Part shown: positions 46,271 through 55,346 of the stretch, piece after piece
How the letters are laid out: every line of letters starts with the position of its first letter
How positions within the stretch are numbered: the stretch's first letter is position 1
Origin: Salmonirosea aquatica
GTDB lineage: Bacteria > Bacteroidota > Bacteroidia > Cytophagales > Spirosomataceae
Assembly (NCBI RefSeq): GCF_009296315.1
Contig: NZ_WHLY01000002.1
Span: 2,666,001 to 2,730,000, forward strand
DNA: 64,000 bases
Direction of reading: 5' to 3'
Notes under the pieces: generated by a model
What the model was told of the DNA's origin: nothing
Databases searched by the model: none
What the model saw: only the letters and a program-made list of their open reading frames with translations
Made by a program: the position numbers and the translations under genes

Positions 46271-46277
46271 ACCTCCT
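46271..46277 (-). promoter_or_regulatory. Strong Shine-Dalgarno of hsp20
   Basis: Read on the minus strand, AGGAGGT lies four bases before the hsp20 ATG. It is the only perfect Shine-Dalgarno I see in the window, where most starts have A-rich leaders without one. Confidence 0.75.
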
Positions 46278-46480
46278 TTTTTAAAGGTTTGACATAATTA
46301 ACTTTACGAAAAACCGTGAAGCAAAGGATGTGCCAAAATAGACAAAGTGCTTATTATTAAATCTTTGATTCTGACAAAAAGACATAAAATGTCAAATTTT
46401 CAGCAGCCGATGAGCTGTTTTTATGACAATAGATTCATATTTTGACACAACCGCCCCGTCCATCCATCCCACTATGGCTT

Positions 46481-47974
46481 ATGACCACTGGCCCCCTGCT
46501 TCGAATCGCCCATCTCTCCAAATCCTTCGGCGGCATTAAGGCCCTGGATAATGTGCAGCTGACGCTGCATAAGGGCGAGATACTGGCACTAATGGGCGAG
46601 AACGGAGCGGGCAAATCTACCCTGATGCGGATTCTGATGGGTCTGGAAAAGAAGGACAGCGGGACGATTATTTTCGAAGGGGTACCTTTGAAAACCCGGG
46701 ATGTAAAGGATGCTTTGCAGAAAGGTATCTCCATGATTCATCAGGAGCTGCTGGTTGTTTCTGAGCTCAGCGTAGCCGATAATATCTTTTTGGGGCGCGA
46801 AACCACTCACTGGCTACCCGGCTGGATTGATGATCAGGACTTGTATCGGAAGACAGAAAACCTGCTGAAAACGCTTGGCGTACCCCTGAATCCCCGCGCC
46901 AAAATGAAAACCCTGAGCGTTGCCGAAATGCAGATGGTCGAAATTGCCAAGGCGATTTCCAACGAAGCCCGGATCATCATCATGGATGAGCCTACCTCGG
47001 CGCTTTCTGAACAGGAAGTAGGTACCCTTTTCCGAATCATTAAAGATTTGAAGGCAAAGGGCGTAGCCATCATCTATATTTCGCACAAGATGGAAGAAAT
47101 CGCCCAAATCGCCGATACCATCACGGTACTGCGCGATGGGCAATACATTGCCACCAAACCCGCCGCTGAACTCGACAGGAATGCCTTGATCACCCTCATG
47201 GTAGGCCGGCAGATCGACCAACTTTTCCCAGAAACCAGGGGTACCCTGGGCGAAGTATTGCTCTCTGTTCGTCAATTAAGTCAGCCGGGCCAATTCCAGG
47301 ATATTAACTTTGATCTCCACGCCGGGGAGGTACTGGGTCTGGCTGGCCTCATGGGTGCGGGGCGGACCGAAGTGGCTCGTGCGATCTTTGGGTTAGACCC
47401 ACTAGCCCAAGGAGAAGTTTTTATTAAGGGGGTACCTGTATCCATCCGCTCGCCGCAGGATGCGATCGGTCGGGGCATTGGCTATGTCAGCGAAGACCGT
47501 AAAGCCCTGGGCTGCATTCCGGGTATGTCGGTGCAACATACCCTTACGCTGTCGAGCCTAAAAAACTACGCCCAATGGGGTTTTATTGTAAATCAGCCCG
47601 AACAGGCCGCCGCCAGAGAAATGGTTACCGATCTGCGGATCAAAACCAGCGGACTGCAGCAAGACGTCATGCAGCTTAGCGGAGGCAATCAGCAGAAGGT
47701 CGTGATTGGTAAGGTACTTTTGGCCCAGCCGGATATCATTATTCTCGACGAACCTACCCGTGGCATCGACATCGGCGCCAAGCACGAGATTTATCGGCTG
47801 ATCCGGCAGCTCACCGAACGCGGCATTGCGGTGCTACTTATCTCGTCCGAGCTTCCCGAAATCATCGGTCTTTGTGACCGGGTGGTGGTTTTAGCCCAAG
47901 GTACTCAGGCAGCCGTGCTGGCGCATGAAGAAATTAGTCAGGAATCCATTATGCAGTACGCCCTTCAACGCTAA
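46481..47974 (+). CDS. Sugar ABC transporter ATPase, RbsA type
   Basis: A 497-residue double-NBD ATPase of the carbohydrate-uptake CUT2 class. The first Walker A is GENGAGKST (39-47). The second site is degenerate (GLMGAGRTE), as in RbsA, MglA and XylG. A typical LSGGNQQKV signature and EPTRGIDIGAKHE follow. It energises uptake of a pentose, hexose or inositol with the permease downstream. I start at ATG 46481; the TTG at 46442 is not needed. No periplasmic binding protein gene lies in this block. Confidence 0.93.
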   Translation: MTTGPLLRIAHLSKSFGGIKALDNVQLTLHKGEILALMGENGAGKSTLMRILMGLEKKDSGTIIFEGVPLKTRDVKDALQKGISMIHQELLVVSELSVADNIFLGRETTHWLPGWIDDQDLYRKTENLLKTLGVPLNPRAKMKTLSVAEMQMVEIAKAISNEARIIIMDEPTSALSEQEVGTLFRIIKDLKAKGVAIIYISHKMEEIAQIADTITVLRDGQYIATKPAAELDRNALITLMVGRQIDQLFPETRGTLGEVLLSVRQLSQPGQFQDINFDLHAGEVLGLAGLMGAGRTEVARAIFGLDPLAQGEVFIKGVPVSIRSPQDAIGRGIGYVSEDRKALGCIPGMSVQHTLTLSSLKNYAQWGFIVNQPEQAAAREMVTDLRIKTSGLQQDVMQLSGGNQQKVVIGKVLLAQPDIIILDEPTRGIDIGAKHEIYRLIRQLTERGIAVLLISSELPEIIGLCDRVVVLAQGTQAAVLAHEEISQESIMQYALQR

Positions 47975-47978
47975 CCTT

Positions 47979-48005
47979 ACGCTGACAGCCTTTCAATGTC
48001 AGCGT
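47979..48005. repeat. Hairpin between rbsA-like and rbsC-like genes
   Basis: ACGCTGACA (47979-47987) pairs with TGTCAGCGT (47997-48005) across a 9-nt loop. A short TGTTTTG follows, just before the permease ATG at 48014. It could attenuate the permease or mask its translation start. Confidence 0.5.
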
Positions 48006-48013
48006 TGTTTTGA

Positions 48014-49012
48014 ATGAAAAGTATGAAACAACCCTCTCCCTCCCTCCTGCATCGAGCCAGCCACGCTTATAAAACCCGAATCCGCAGCTTAGGCGTTTTC
48101 GGTATCCTGTTCGCATTTGTAGTTATTTGCGTGGCACTGGCGTTGAGTACCCCCCGCTTTCTGACTGTTTCCAACCTCACGATTATCGTCACGCAGGTGT
48201 CTATTAATGCATTGCTGGCCTTTGGCGTGACGTTTGTCATCATCACCGGGGGCATCGACCTATCACTCGGCTCGATTGTAGCCGTCACGGGCGTGGTGGC
48301 GGCACTGTTTGCCCATCCTGATACTTACCCGCTCGTTGTCCCGTTGTTTATGGCGCTGGGTGCGGGCTTTCTGATTGGCGGCCTCAACGGACTGGTCATA
48401 ACCCGTAGTAAGGTACCCCCCTTCATTGTCACGTTAGGTACCATGACCATCGGCCGCGGTTTGGCGCTTATTCTTAGTAAAGGAAGGCCCGTTTCCAATC
48501 TTTCTGATTCCTTCAACTTCATCGGCGGCGGTCAGATTTTCGGTATCCCGTTTCCTATTATTATTCTCTTTGTCATCTTTGGGCTCTGTTCTTTGCTACT
48601 TCGCAAAACCATTTGGGGTAGGTACATGTACGCCGTGGGTGGGAATGAGCAGGCCGCCCGTGCCTCGGGAATCCCCGTGGAGAAAATCAAGATGCTGGTC
48701 TATATTCTAAGTGGAATTCTGGCGGGACTGGCCGGCATTATCCTGACTTCCCGGATCACGACCGGGCAGCCCAACGCCGGGCAGGGTTTTGAACTCGATG
48801 CCATTGCCGCGGCTATCATCGGGGGCACCAGCACTTCCGGTGGCAGTGGTACCATGACCGGTACCCTCATCGGCGCACTGCTCATCGGGGTCATCAGCAA
48901 TGGCCTGGATTTACTCAATGTGACCTCCTATTACCAGGAAGTCGTGATGGGCGTTATCATTATTGGTGCCGTAGTACTGGATGGGCTGAATAGCAAAGCC
49001 CACTTGTCTTAA
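48014..49012 (+). CDS. Sugar ABC transporter permease, RbsC type
   Basis: A 332-residue inner-membrane permease of the CUT2 class (RbsC/XylH/MglC). It has nine or ten hydrophobic segments and the family's TGGIDLSLGS and ASGIPVEKIKM segments (the latter in the EAA-like loop). It pairs with the ATPase 39 bp upstream, separated by a hairpin. As no binding-protein gene is adjacent, the complex needs one from elsewhere. A strong terminator follows. Confidence 0.93.
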   Translation: MKSMKQPSPSLLHRASHAYKTRIRSLGVFGILFAFVVICVALALSTPRFLTVSNLTIIVTQVSINALLAFGVTFVIITGGIDLSLGSIVAVTGVVAALFAHPDTYPLVVPLFMALGAGFLIGGLNGLVITRSKVPPFIVTLGTMTIGRGLALILSKGRPVSNLSDSFNFIGGGQIFGIPFPIIILFVIFGLCSLLLRKTIWGRYMYAVGGNEQAARASGIPVEKIKMLVYILSGILAGLAGIILTSRITTGQPNAGQGFELDAIAAAIIGGTSTSGGSGTMTGTLIGALLIGVISNGLDLLNVTSYYQEVVMGVIIIGAVVLDGLNSKAHLS

Positions 49013-49084
49013 CTATTTTTTTGTGAGAAGAATGAAGTCCTTTTTATTCTTAATGAAACGTATTGGGTTCTCGAAAAACAAAAA

Positions 49085-49116
49085 AGCGCCGGATAAAATT
49101 GCTTCCATCCGGCGCT
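49085..49116. terminator. Bidirectional terminator between rbsC and the RND operon
   Basis: AGCGCCGGAT/ATCCGGCGCT (49085-49094 with 49107-49116) is flanked by A-rich sequence on the left, so it also works on the minus strand. It lies between convergent genes and serves the RND operon best. Confidence 0.8.
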
Positions 49117-49138
49117 TCGCATTTAACCCAATACAACA

Positions 49139-52100
49139 CTATACGGTTTCTACTTCCATCACCTGAGGTTGGGATTCCGTGTCTTTATTCTTGCGGAACC
49201 ACTTCTCACGTACCCGCTCGTTGACGTAGTACATGCAGGGCACGATTACCAGCGTCAGTACGGTCGAGAAAATCAAGCCGAAGATAATCGTCCAGGCCAG
49301 AATGTTCCAGAATACTGCGCTATCGCCACCAATGACTACATGGGGGTCAAAGTCGCGGAAAAGGCTCACGAAGTCGATCGTCAAACCTACGGCCAACGGA
49401 ATCAGCCCAAGTACGGCCGCCGAAGCGGTAAGCAATACGGGATTCAAACGAATGGCTCCGCCCTCGATAATGGCCTCACGCAGCGGGTACCCCCGGCCCC
49501 GAAGCTCGTCGATGAACTCGATGAGCAGGATACCATTTTTCACCACAATCCCCGCCAAAGCGATAATACCTACCCCCGACATGATAACCGAGAATGTCTT
49601 ACCAAAGGCCATGAACCCGAGCAAAACGCCAATGAGTGACAGCACGATGGTGAAGAAAATAATGAATGGCTTCACCACGGAGTTGAACTGGGTAGCCAGA
49701 ATCAGGTAAATCAATAAGATAGCGGCTCCGAACGCCCCGACCAGGAACGTCATGGACTCCTGCTGATCTTCCTGTTCGCCACCCATTTTCACGGTGTAGC
49801 CATTAGGTACCTCGATGTTGTCGACCAATTGTTGAATCTGTCCGACAATTTCGTTGGCGTTATAGCCGGGCAGTACGTCAGAACTCAGGGTGACGATGCG
49901 CTGCTGATCTTTCCGGTTGATCTGGCTGAATGTAGTGGAGTAGCTGATGTCCGCCACCGACGAGATAGGTACCTGCCGCAAAGCGCCGCCGCTATTCATA
50001 TCACGGTAAACGACATTCATACTCAGCAGCCGACTGATTTGGTCGCGGTCGTCTTTTTGGAGACGTACCATGATCGGATATTCGTCTTCGGCATCACGGA
50101 ATTTGGACACCTCAGTACCAAACAGTGCAGTACGAACCGCAAGGGCGATCTGCTGCGAGCTAATGCCTTCGCGTTGGGCCTTTTCACGGTCGATGTCGAT
50201 CGTAATTTCAGGCTTATTAGTCACCAGGTCGGTACGAAGCTGATCGATCCCCTGAATACCAGACTGCTGCACTTTTTGCATCACTTCCTTTTCCAGTTTC
50301 TGGAGTTCGGCAAAATCGTCGCCTGTGATTTCAATCGAGATCGGCTTACCCGTAGGTGGTCCGGTGCTTTCGCGTTCTACCGATATTTCAGCGCCCGGAA
50401 TATCGCCCAGAGCATCGCGGACTTTGAGCAAAATTTCCTGCGTCGAACGTCCGTCGCGCTCCTCGTTCTTCACAAAGGCTACGGTCACTTTCGATTTTTG
50501 CGGGGTAGCCGAGCGGTCGGGGTTTGAAGGATCGCCGGCGTTTTTACCCACATTGGAAATTACGGAGTTGACCATATTCATGGCATTTTCTTCCTTCAAC
50601 ACTGCAAACACCTTCTTCTCAATGATCTTCGTCACCGAATCCGTCACGCGGGCATCGGTACCTACCGGCAGCTTGTTATATACATACACATAGTCCGGGT
50701 CGCCGCTTGGGAAGAAAATCACCTTGGGCTGTACAATTCCCATCAGCACGAACGTGACAATCAGTAGCACGAACATGGCTGCAATGGCTCCCACCGGACG
50801 GTAGCCCTTGATAAGCCAACTGATCAGCTTGCGGTAGTTGTCGCGCAGGGCGGGCAGGAAACGATCCTGGAAAGGTACCAGGATTTTGGGTGTCAGGATG
50901 TAGTAGTTAAAAACGTACAGCAACAGAATCAACACCAGGAAGTTGCCAATGCCACGATCGATGAAGTAGCCGATAACGGCGGCAGCGCCAATAATAATCA
51001 GAGGACGACGGATGGCCTTGAAACTTTTCTTTTCGTGGGCTTCCTTGGTATCGTCATGCCGTTTCATAAAGGATACCGCAAAGACGGGGTTCATCACATA
51101 CGCCACAAATAGCGACGACATCAGCGTCAGAATCAGCGTCAAAGGCAGGAATTTCATGAATTCGCCCACAATTCCCGGCCAGAACAACAGCGGGAAAAAG
51201 GGTGCGATGGTAGTAAGGGTACCCGAAAGAACGGGAATAAATACCTCGCCCGCCGCTGCTTTCACGGCTTGCTTGATGGTCCAGTCCTTATGCTGGTTAA
51301 ACAGTCGGTGGGTGTTTTCAATTACCACAATGGCATCATCCACTACTAAACCGATTCCCAATAGGAATGCGAAAAGTACAATCGTGTTCAGCGTAAACGC
51401 CGTACCTACGATCGGACCAATAATAGGCATGAGTACAAAAGCCACCAATGCTGACAAGGGTACCGAAAGACCCACAAAGATGGCATCGCCCACACCCATG
51501 AAGAACATCAGAATCAGTACCACGAAAATGAAGCCCAATACTACGGTATTGACTAAGTCATGCAATTCGGCCCGGGTACGCTCCGACTGGTCGGCGGTAA
51601 TCTTGATATCGAGTCCCTGAGGAAAGCGCGTTTCTTTATAGTCAGCAATAGTTTCCTCGATCTTATCAGCGGCCTCCACCAGGTTGGCCCCGGCGCGTTT
51701 GATCACGTTCAGCGTGATGACGGGCTTGTTGTCGAGACGGGCAAAGTCCTGTTGCTCCTCAAAGCTGTCACGGACATCGGCTACGTCGCCCAGACGCAAG
51801 ACCGCTCCCGTACTGGTGCGGATGCGTAGGTCGGCGATCTGGCTCACGTCCGAAAACTCGCCCTTTACACGAAGCGTACGGCGTACACCATCCACGGGAA
51901 GGTCGCCGCCCGATACGTTTACGTTTTCGCCCTGTACAGCGCTCTGAATGTCGAAGAACGTCAGTCCAGCCGCCTGCATCCGTGGTAGGTCCACATTGAT
52001 TTGTATTTCACGGTTCAACGCTCCTACGATGTCCACGCGGCTGATTTCGGTCATGCCTTCAATGGCATCCTGCAAATCCTCCGCGTACTGCTTCAATTGC

Positions 52101-52594
52101 TTTAGGGAATAGTTGCCCGCGATGTTGATGTTCATAATCGGAAATTCCGAGAAGTTTACATCCTGCGCCGTGGGGCCGGAGTCCAGTTTTTGGGGTAGGT
52201 CACGCTTGGCCTTGTCGAGGGCGTCGCGCACCCGCTGCAGTGCGTCGGATACTTCTACATCTGGATTGAATTCCACCAGAATGACGGAAACATCCTGCAA
52301 AGCGTTGGATTTGATACGCTTGACACCCGAAATGGATTTCAGCTGTTTCTCAATGGGTTTGTTCAGGGTATTTTCTACGTCGGCCGGGGCCGTACCGAAA
52401 TATACGGTGTTGATATACACCTGCGGAATTTTGATGTCTGGAAACTGCTCCTTGGGCAGCGTCGAGTACACTAGCCAGCCAGCCAGGGTAATGATAAAGG
52501 TAAAAATGTAAATCGTCGTCTGATTCTCCACGCACCAGTTGGTGAAGCTCAGCGTTTTGTGATCATCCAGTTTGTGATCTTCGGCTTGTTTCAT
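49139..52594 (-). CDS. RND efflux permease (AcrB/HAE-1 type)
   Basis: The 1151-residue inner-membrane pump that extrudes drugs, solvents or metabolites with proton influx. Segments of the family are clear: FPDIKIPQVYINTVYFGTAP near the start, twelve predicted transmembrane helices in two halves, two large periplasmic loops, and VVDDAIVVIEN, the charged transmembrane segment of the proton relay. The length is near the upper range because of an inserted stretch around 510-580. It is the last gene of a tetR-tolC-MFP-RND operon. The substrate is unknown. Confidence 0.94.
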   Translation of the reverse strand: MKQAEDHKLDDHKTLSFTNWCVENQTTIYIFTFIITLAGWLVYSTLPKEQFPDIKIPQVYINTVYFGTAPADVENTLNKPIEKQLKSISGVKRIKSNALQDVSVILVEFNPDVEVSDALQRVRDALDKAKRDLPQKLDSGPTAQDVNFSEFPIMNINIAGNYSLKQLKQYAEDLQDAIEGMTEISRVDIVGALNREIQINVDLPRMQAAGLTFFDIQSAVQGENVNVSGGDLPVDGVRRTLRVKGEFSDVSQIADLRIRTSTGAVLRLGDVADVRDSFEEQQDFARLDNKPVITLNVIKRAGANLVEAADKIEETIADYKETRFPQGLDIKITADQSERTRAELHDLVNTVVLGFIFVVLILMFFMGVGDAIFVGLSVPLSALVAFVLMPIIGPIVGTAFTLNTIVLFAFLLGIGLVVDDAIVVIENTHRLFNQHKDWTIKQAVKAAAGEVFIPVLSGTLTTIAPFFPLLFWPGIVGEFMKFLPLTLILTLMSSLFVAYVMNPVFAVSFMKRHDDTKEAHEKKSFKAIRRPLIIIGAAAVIGYFIDRGIGNFLVLILLLYVFNYYILTPKILVPFQDRFLPALRDNYRKLISWLIKGYRPVGAIAAMFVLLIVTFVLMGIVQPKVIFFPSGDPDYVYVYNKLPVGTDARVTDSVTKIIEKKVFAVLKEENAMNMVNSVISNVGKNAGDPSNPDRSATPQKSKVTVAFVKNEERDGRSTQEILLKVRDALGDIPGAEISVERESTGPPTGKPISIEITGDDFAELQKLEKEVMQKVQQSGIQGIDQLRTDLVTNKPEITIDIDREKAQREGISSQQIALAVRTALFGTEVSKFRDAEDEYPIMVRLQKDDRDQISRLLSMNVVYRDMNSGGALRQVPISSVADISYSTTFSQINRKDQQRIVTLSSDVLPGYNANEIVGQIQQLVDNIEVPNGYTVKMGGEQEDQQESMTFLVGAFGAAILLIYLILATQFNSVVKPFIIFFTIVLSLIGVLLGFMAFGKTFSVIMSGVGIIALAGIVVKNGILLIEFIDELRGRGYPLREAIIEGGAIRLNPVLLTASAAVLGLIPLAVGLTIDFVSLFRDFDPHVVIGGDSAVFWNILAWTIIFGLIFSTVLTLVIVPCMYYVNERVREKWFRKNKDTESQPQVMEVETV

Positions 52595-52610
52595 GGGTGT
52601 ATTCAGTTTT

Positions 52611-52723
52611 GAATGAGTGATTGAGTGACTAAGAGAATGAATTGTAAATCCAGAAGTAATCGCTCACCGCACGGGCGGCCGCCTCAGGGCGCCCCGCCGT
52701 CACAATTCGCTCATTCACTCATT
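52611..52723. repeat. Intergenic repeat with GAATGAGTGA arms and a GC-rich core
   Basis: The gap between adaptor and permease begins with GAATGAGTGATTGAGTG and ends with TCATTCACTCATT, an imperfect inverted repeat. The GC-rich centre has GGGCGCCCCGC at 52687-52697, identical to an 11-mer at 7835-7845 in the sdhA-sdhB gap. Confidence 0.5.
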
Positions 52724-53858
52724 AAAAAATTACCGCCTGTCCATCGGCTACTTCCTGATAGCCCTGGGAAATAAGCTGATCGCCCGGTTTCAGGCCCGCC
52801 AGTATTTCCACCTGCCCGTTGTAGCTAAGTCCGGTTTTGACGGTGCGGGATTTGGCCACTTTCTTACCTCCCTCATTTTCCGCCACATAGACCACCGTAC
52901 CATTCTCTGTATTTTGAACCAGATTCTGGTCAATCACTACCGCATCCTTCTTGGTAGCATCGTTTATTTGCACTTGTGCTAACATATTAGGCTTGAGCGA
53001 ATTGCTCGAGGGTAGGTTTGCCTCAATGCTGAACGTCCGGCTCAAGGGATCCACCGTAGTGCTTACGAATGTGACCCGGGCTTTATATTCCTGATTCAGA
53101 TCGGGGAATTTTACAATCACTTCGTCGCCCTTGCGGACACTTGCTGCATAACTGTCCGAAACCTTGGCGACAATCTTCAGGTTACTCAGGTTCACGACGC
53201 GTGCTACGGGCATACCCGGTGATGCCATTTCGCCCACTTTTGCAATCACCTGATCCACAACACCACTGATTGGTGCAACAATATTAAACTGACCCAGTTG
53301 GGTGTTGAGAGTCGATAACTTTTTCTCAAGAGCCTCCTTGTTGTTCTTGGCCTGTAGGTACTGAATTTCGGTACCGATTTTTTGTTCCCACAGGCGGGCC
53401 TGTTTTTCGTACACCGTATTGGCCAGCAAAAGCTGGTTTTGTACTTCGGCGATCGATTCCTGCATGATGCTGTTGTCTATTTTGGCCAGTGTCGCGCCTT
53501 GCCGCACGTTATCGCCTTCCTTGATATAGACCGCCGTAAGTACCCCACCTGACTTGGGGCTCACCATTACGCTGTTCTTGGCATCTACCGTTCCCTGCAC
53601 TTCGACATAGTGCTTAAAATTTTCGCTCGTTACGGGCGAAACCGTTACGGCTTTGGCACGGTCTTCGCGTTTGGCAGTGGTGTCCAGTTGGGCCACTTCT
53701 GATTCCAGGGCTTTGATTTTCTGGTCAATCTCGCTTTGTTCACTTTTCAGCTTGGCCAGTTCTTCCTGTTTCCCGGCCAGGCCATCTTTCGTTTCGCCGC
53801 CACAGGCTGCTAGCAAAAGCGCGCTTAGGGCTACAATAATTATACTATTGGTTTTCAT
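52722..53858 (-). CDS. RND periplasmic adaptor (membrane fusion protein)
   Basis: A 378-residue lipoprotein adaptor with a signal ending in LLLAACGG. A coiled-coil hairpin (LAKLKSEQSEIDQKIKALE) is followed by a lipoyl-like domain (GGVLTAVYIKEGDNVRQGATL), a beta-barrel domain and a membrane-proximal domain. It joins the inner-membrane pump to the TolC channel. The long coiled coil is placed before the lipoyl half rather than within it, which is common in Bacteroidota. Third in the operon, between TolC and the pump. Confidence 0.93.
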   Translation of the reverse strand: MKTNSIIIVALSALLLAACGGETKDGLAGKQEELAKLKSEQSEIDQKIKALESEVAQLDTTAKREDRAKAVTVSPVTSENFKHYVEVQGTVDAKNSVMVSPKSGGVLTAVYIKEGDNVRQGATLAKIDNSIMQESIAEVQNQLLLANTVYEKQARLWEQKIGTEIQYLQAKNNKEALEKKLSTLNTQLGQFNIVAPISGVVDQVIAKVGEMASPGMPVARVVNLSNLKIVAKVSDSYAASVRKGDEVIVKFPDLNQEYKARVTFVSTTVDPLSRTFSIEANLPSSNSLKPNMLAQVQINDATKKDAVVIDQNLVQNTENGTVVYVAENEGGKKVAKSRTVKTGLSYNGQVEILAGLKPGDQLISQGYQEVADGQAVIF

Positions 53859-53987
53859 TCTTGTATAGATGTTAGATTCTGTTTTTTATTTTAATTGAAT
53901 TTTGATGAAGACATTTGGCTCGCCAAGGCAACCAATAACACAATCAAATCATTTGGCAGTAGTTTGATTCCACCGACCGTTTGTCCG

Positions 53988-55346
53988 CTACTCTCCGCCG
54001 TATAATTCGCCCCGTGCCTTGGAAAGATCCACCTTGGCAATTAGCACATCATACAGGGCAGCGAAATAGTTGGTCTGGGCTTCTTTCAGCGATGACTCGG
54101 CGTTGATGACCTCAATGTTGGAACCTACCCCTTCTTGGTACTTGATTTTGGATACACGCACTACTTCTTGGGCCAAGTCTACGTTGCGCTGCTGGGTAGC
54201 AAGAGTCTGGAGCGAATTAGTAAGCCCAATATTAGCCTGCTGTACCTGTAAATCAATGGATTGCGAGAGCAGATTACGGCTTTGGTTCAGCTTATCCAGT
54301 GTGATTTGAGACTGTTGTAATTGGTATTTCTTGGTCAGACCATCAAAAATTGGAATCTGGATATTGAGGCCAATCGTAGAGTTGTTAAACCATTTCTGGG
54401 TGAATACGTCACTGAAATCATTACGACCGGTATTGTATCCGTAGGTAGCAAAAGCAGAAGCTGTTGGTAAATACCCCGTACGGATTCTCTTGATATCCAG
54501 TTCGGCTAGTTCGCCCTGTGTATCTAGGATCGAATACTCGATACGCTTGCTGTAATCCACAGCGTTATTGATGGGAGCAGGCAAATTGTTGGCGTCACTT
54601 TCGTCAACGATGTCCGTCAGTATGATTTGATCGGTAAGCGGCATGCCCATCTGGAATTTGAGCAGAGCATAACTCAACTCAATGAGGTTTTGTACGTTTT
54701 GCCGTTCGGTTCTGAGGTTGTTCAATTGTACTTCCAGTCGATCCACATCAATCTTTTCCACAAATCCCGCCTCGAACGTCGCCCGCGTATCGCGCATCAG
54801 CGTATCAAGCCGCTCAATGTTCAAATCCAGCACCTTGGCACGTTCTACGGCCACCTGAGCCGAATAATAAGCTTTGGTCACGGCTTCGGCTACGTTTACT
54901 TTGGATTGCGTCACGTTTTTCTGTGCCAACTGACGGTAAGTAGCGGCCGCCTGTAGACCTACGAAGTAGGACCCGCTAAAAAGGAGTTGATTGAGTGTGG
55001 CTCCCACGTTAGAAGCATAATTTACCCCAAATTGTACAGCAATCGGTGGATCGTCAGGACTACCTCCTGTAAAAACAGCGGGGAGAAAAGCCCGCTGAAC
55101 GATCAGGTTATCCGTAAAGTTAAAATTGGCCGTAACCTGCGGCAGCCCCGCCGCCCTGATTTCCCCAATCCGAGCCTCGGCCGATCGGGCGTCCAGTTGC
55201 GAATTTTTAATGTTAAGGTTGGTCTTGATAGCATAGTCAACGGCGTCCTGGAGCGTATAGCTGGTCTGGGCGCGGGCGGGCATAATCCCAAGCCACCCGA
55301 CCAGGATTAACAGTAGGCTTATTTGTAAAAGTGATACTCGTTTCAT
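53988..55346 (-). CDS. TolC-family outer-membrane efflux protein
   Basis: A 452-residue channel with signal LLILVGWLGIMPARA-QT. Two repeated helical halves carry the TolC-type segments LDARSAEARIGEIRAAGLP and NAESSLKEAQTNYFAALYD. Trimers form the duct through the outer membrane for the RND pump. Its ATG overlaps the TGA of the TetR gene by four bases (55343-55346), so it is translationally coupled to the regulator, the probable sensor of the pump's ligand. Confidence 0.93.
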   Translation of the reverse strand: MKRVSLLQISLLLILVGWLGIMPARAQTSYTLQDAVDYAIKTNLNIKNSQLDARSAEARIGEIRAAGLPQVTANFNFTDNLIVQRAFLPAVFTGGSPDDPPIAVQFGVNYASNVGATLNQLLFSGSYFVGLQAAATYRQLAQKNVTQSKVNVAEAVTKAYYSAQVAVERAKVLDLNIERLDTLMRDTRATFEAGFVEKIDVDRLEVQLNNLRTERQNVQNLIELSYALLKFQMGMPLTDQIILTDIVDESDANNLPAPINNAVDYSKRIEYSILDTQGELAELDIKRIRTGYLPTASAFATYGYNTGRNDFSDVFTQKWFNNSTIGLNIQIPIFDGLTKKYQLQQSQITLDKLNQSRNLLSQSIDLQVQQANIGLTNSLQTLATQQRNVDLAQEVVRVSKIKYQEGVGSNIEVINAESSLKEAQTNYFAALYDVLIAKVDLSKARGELYGGE

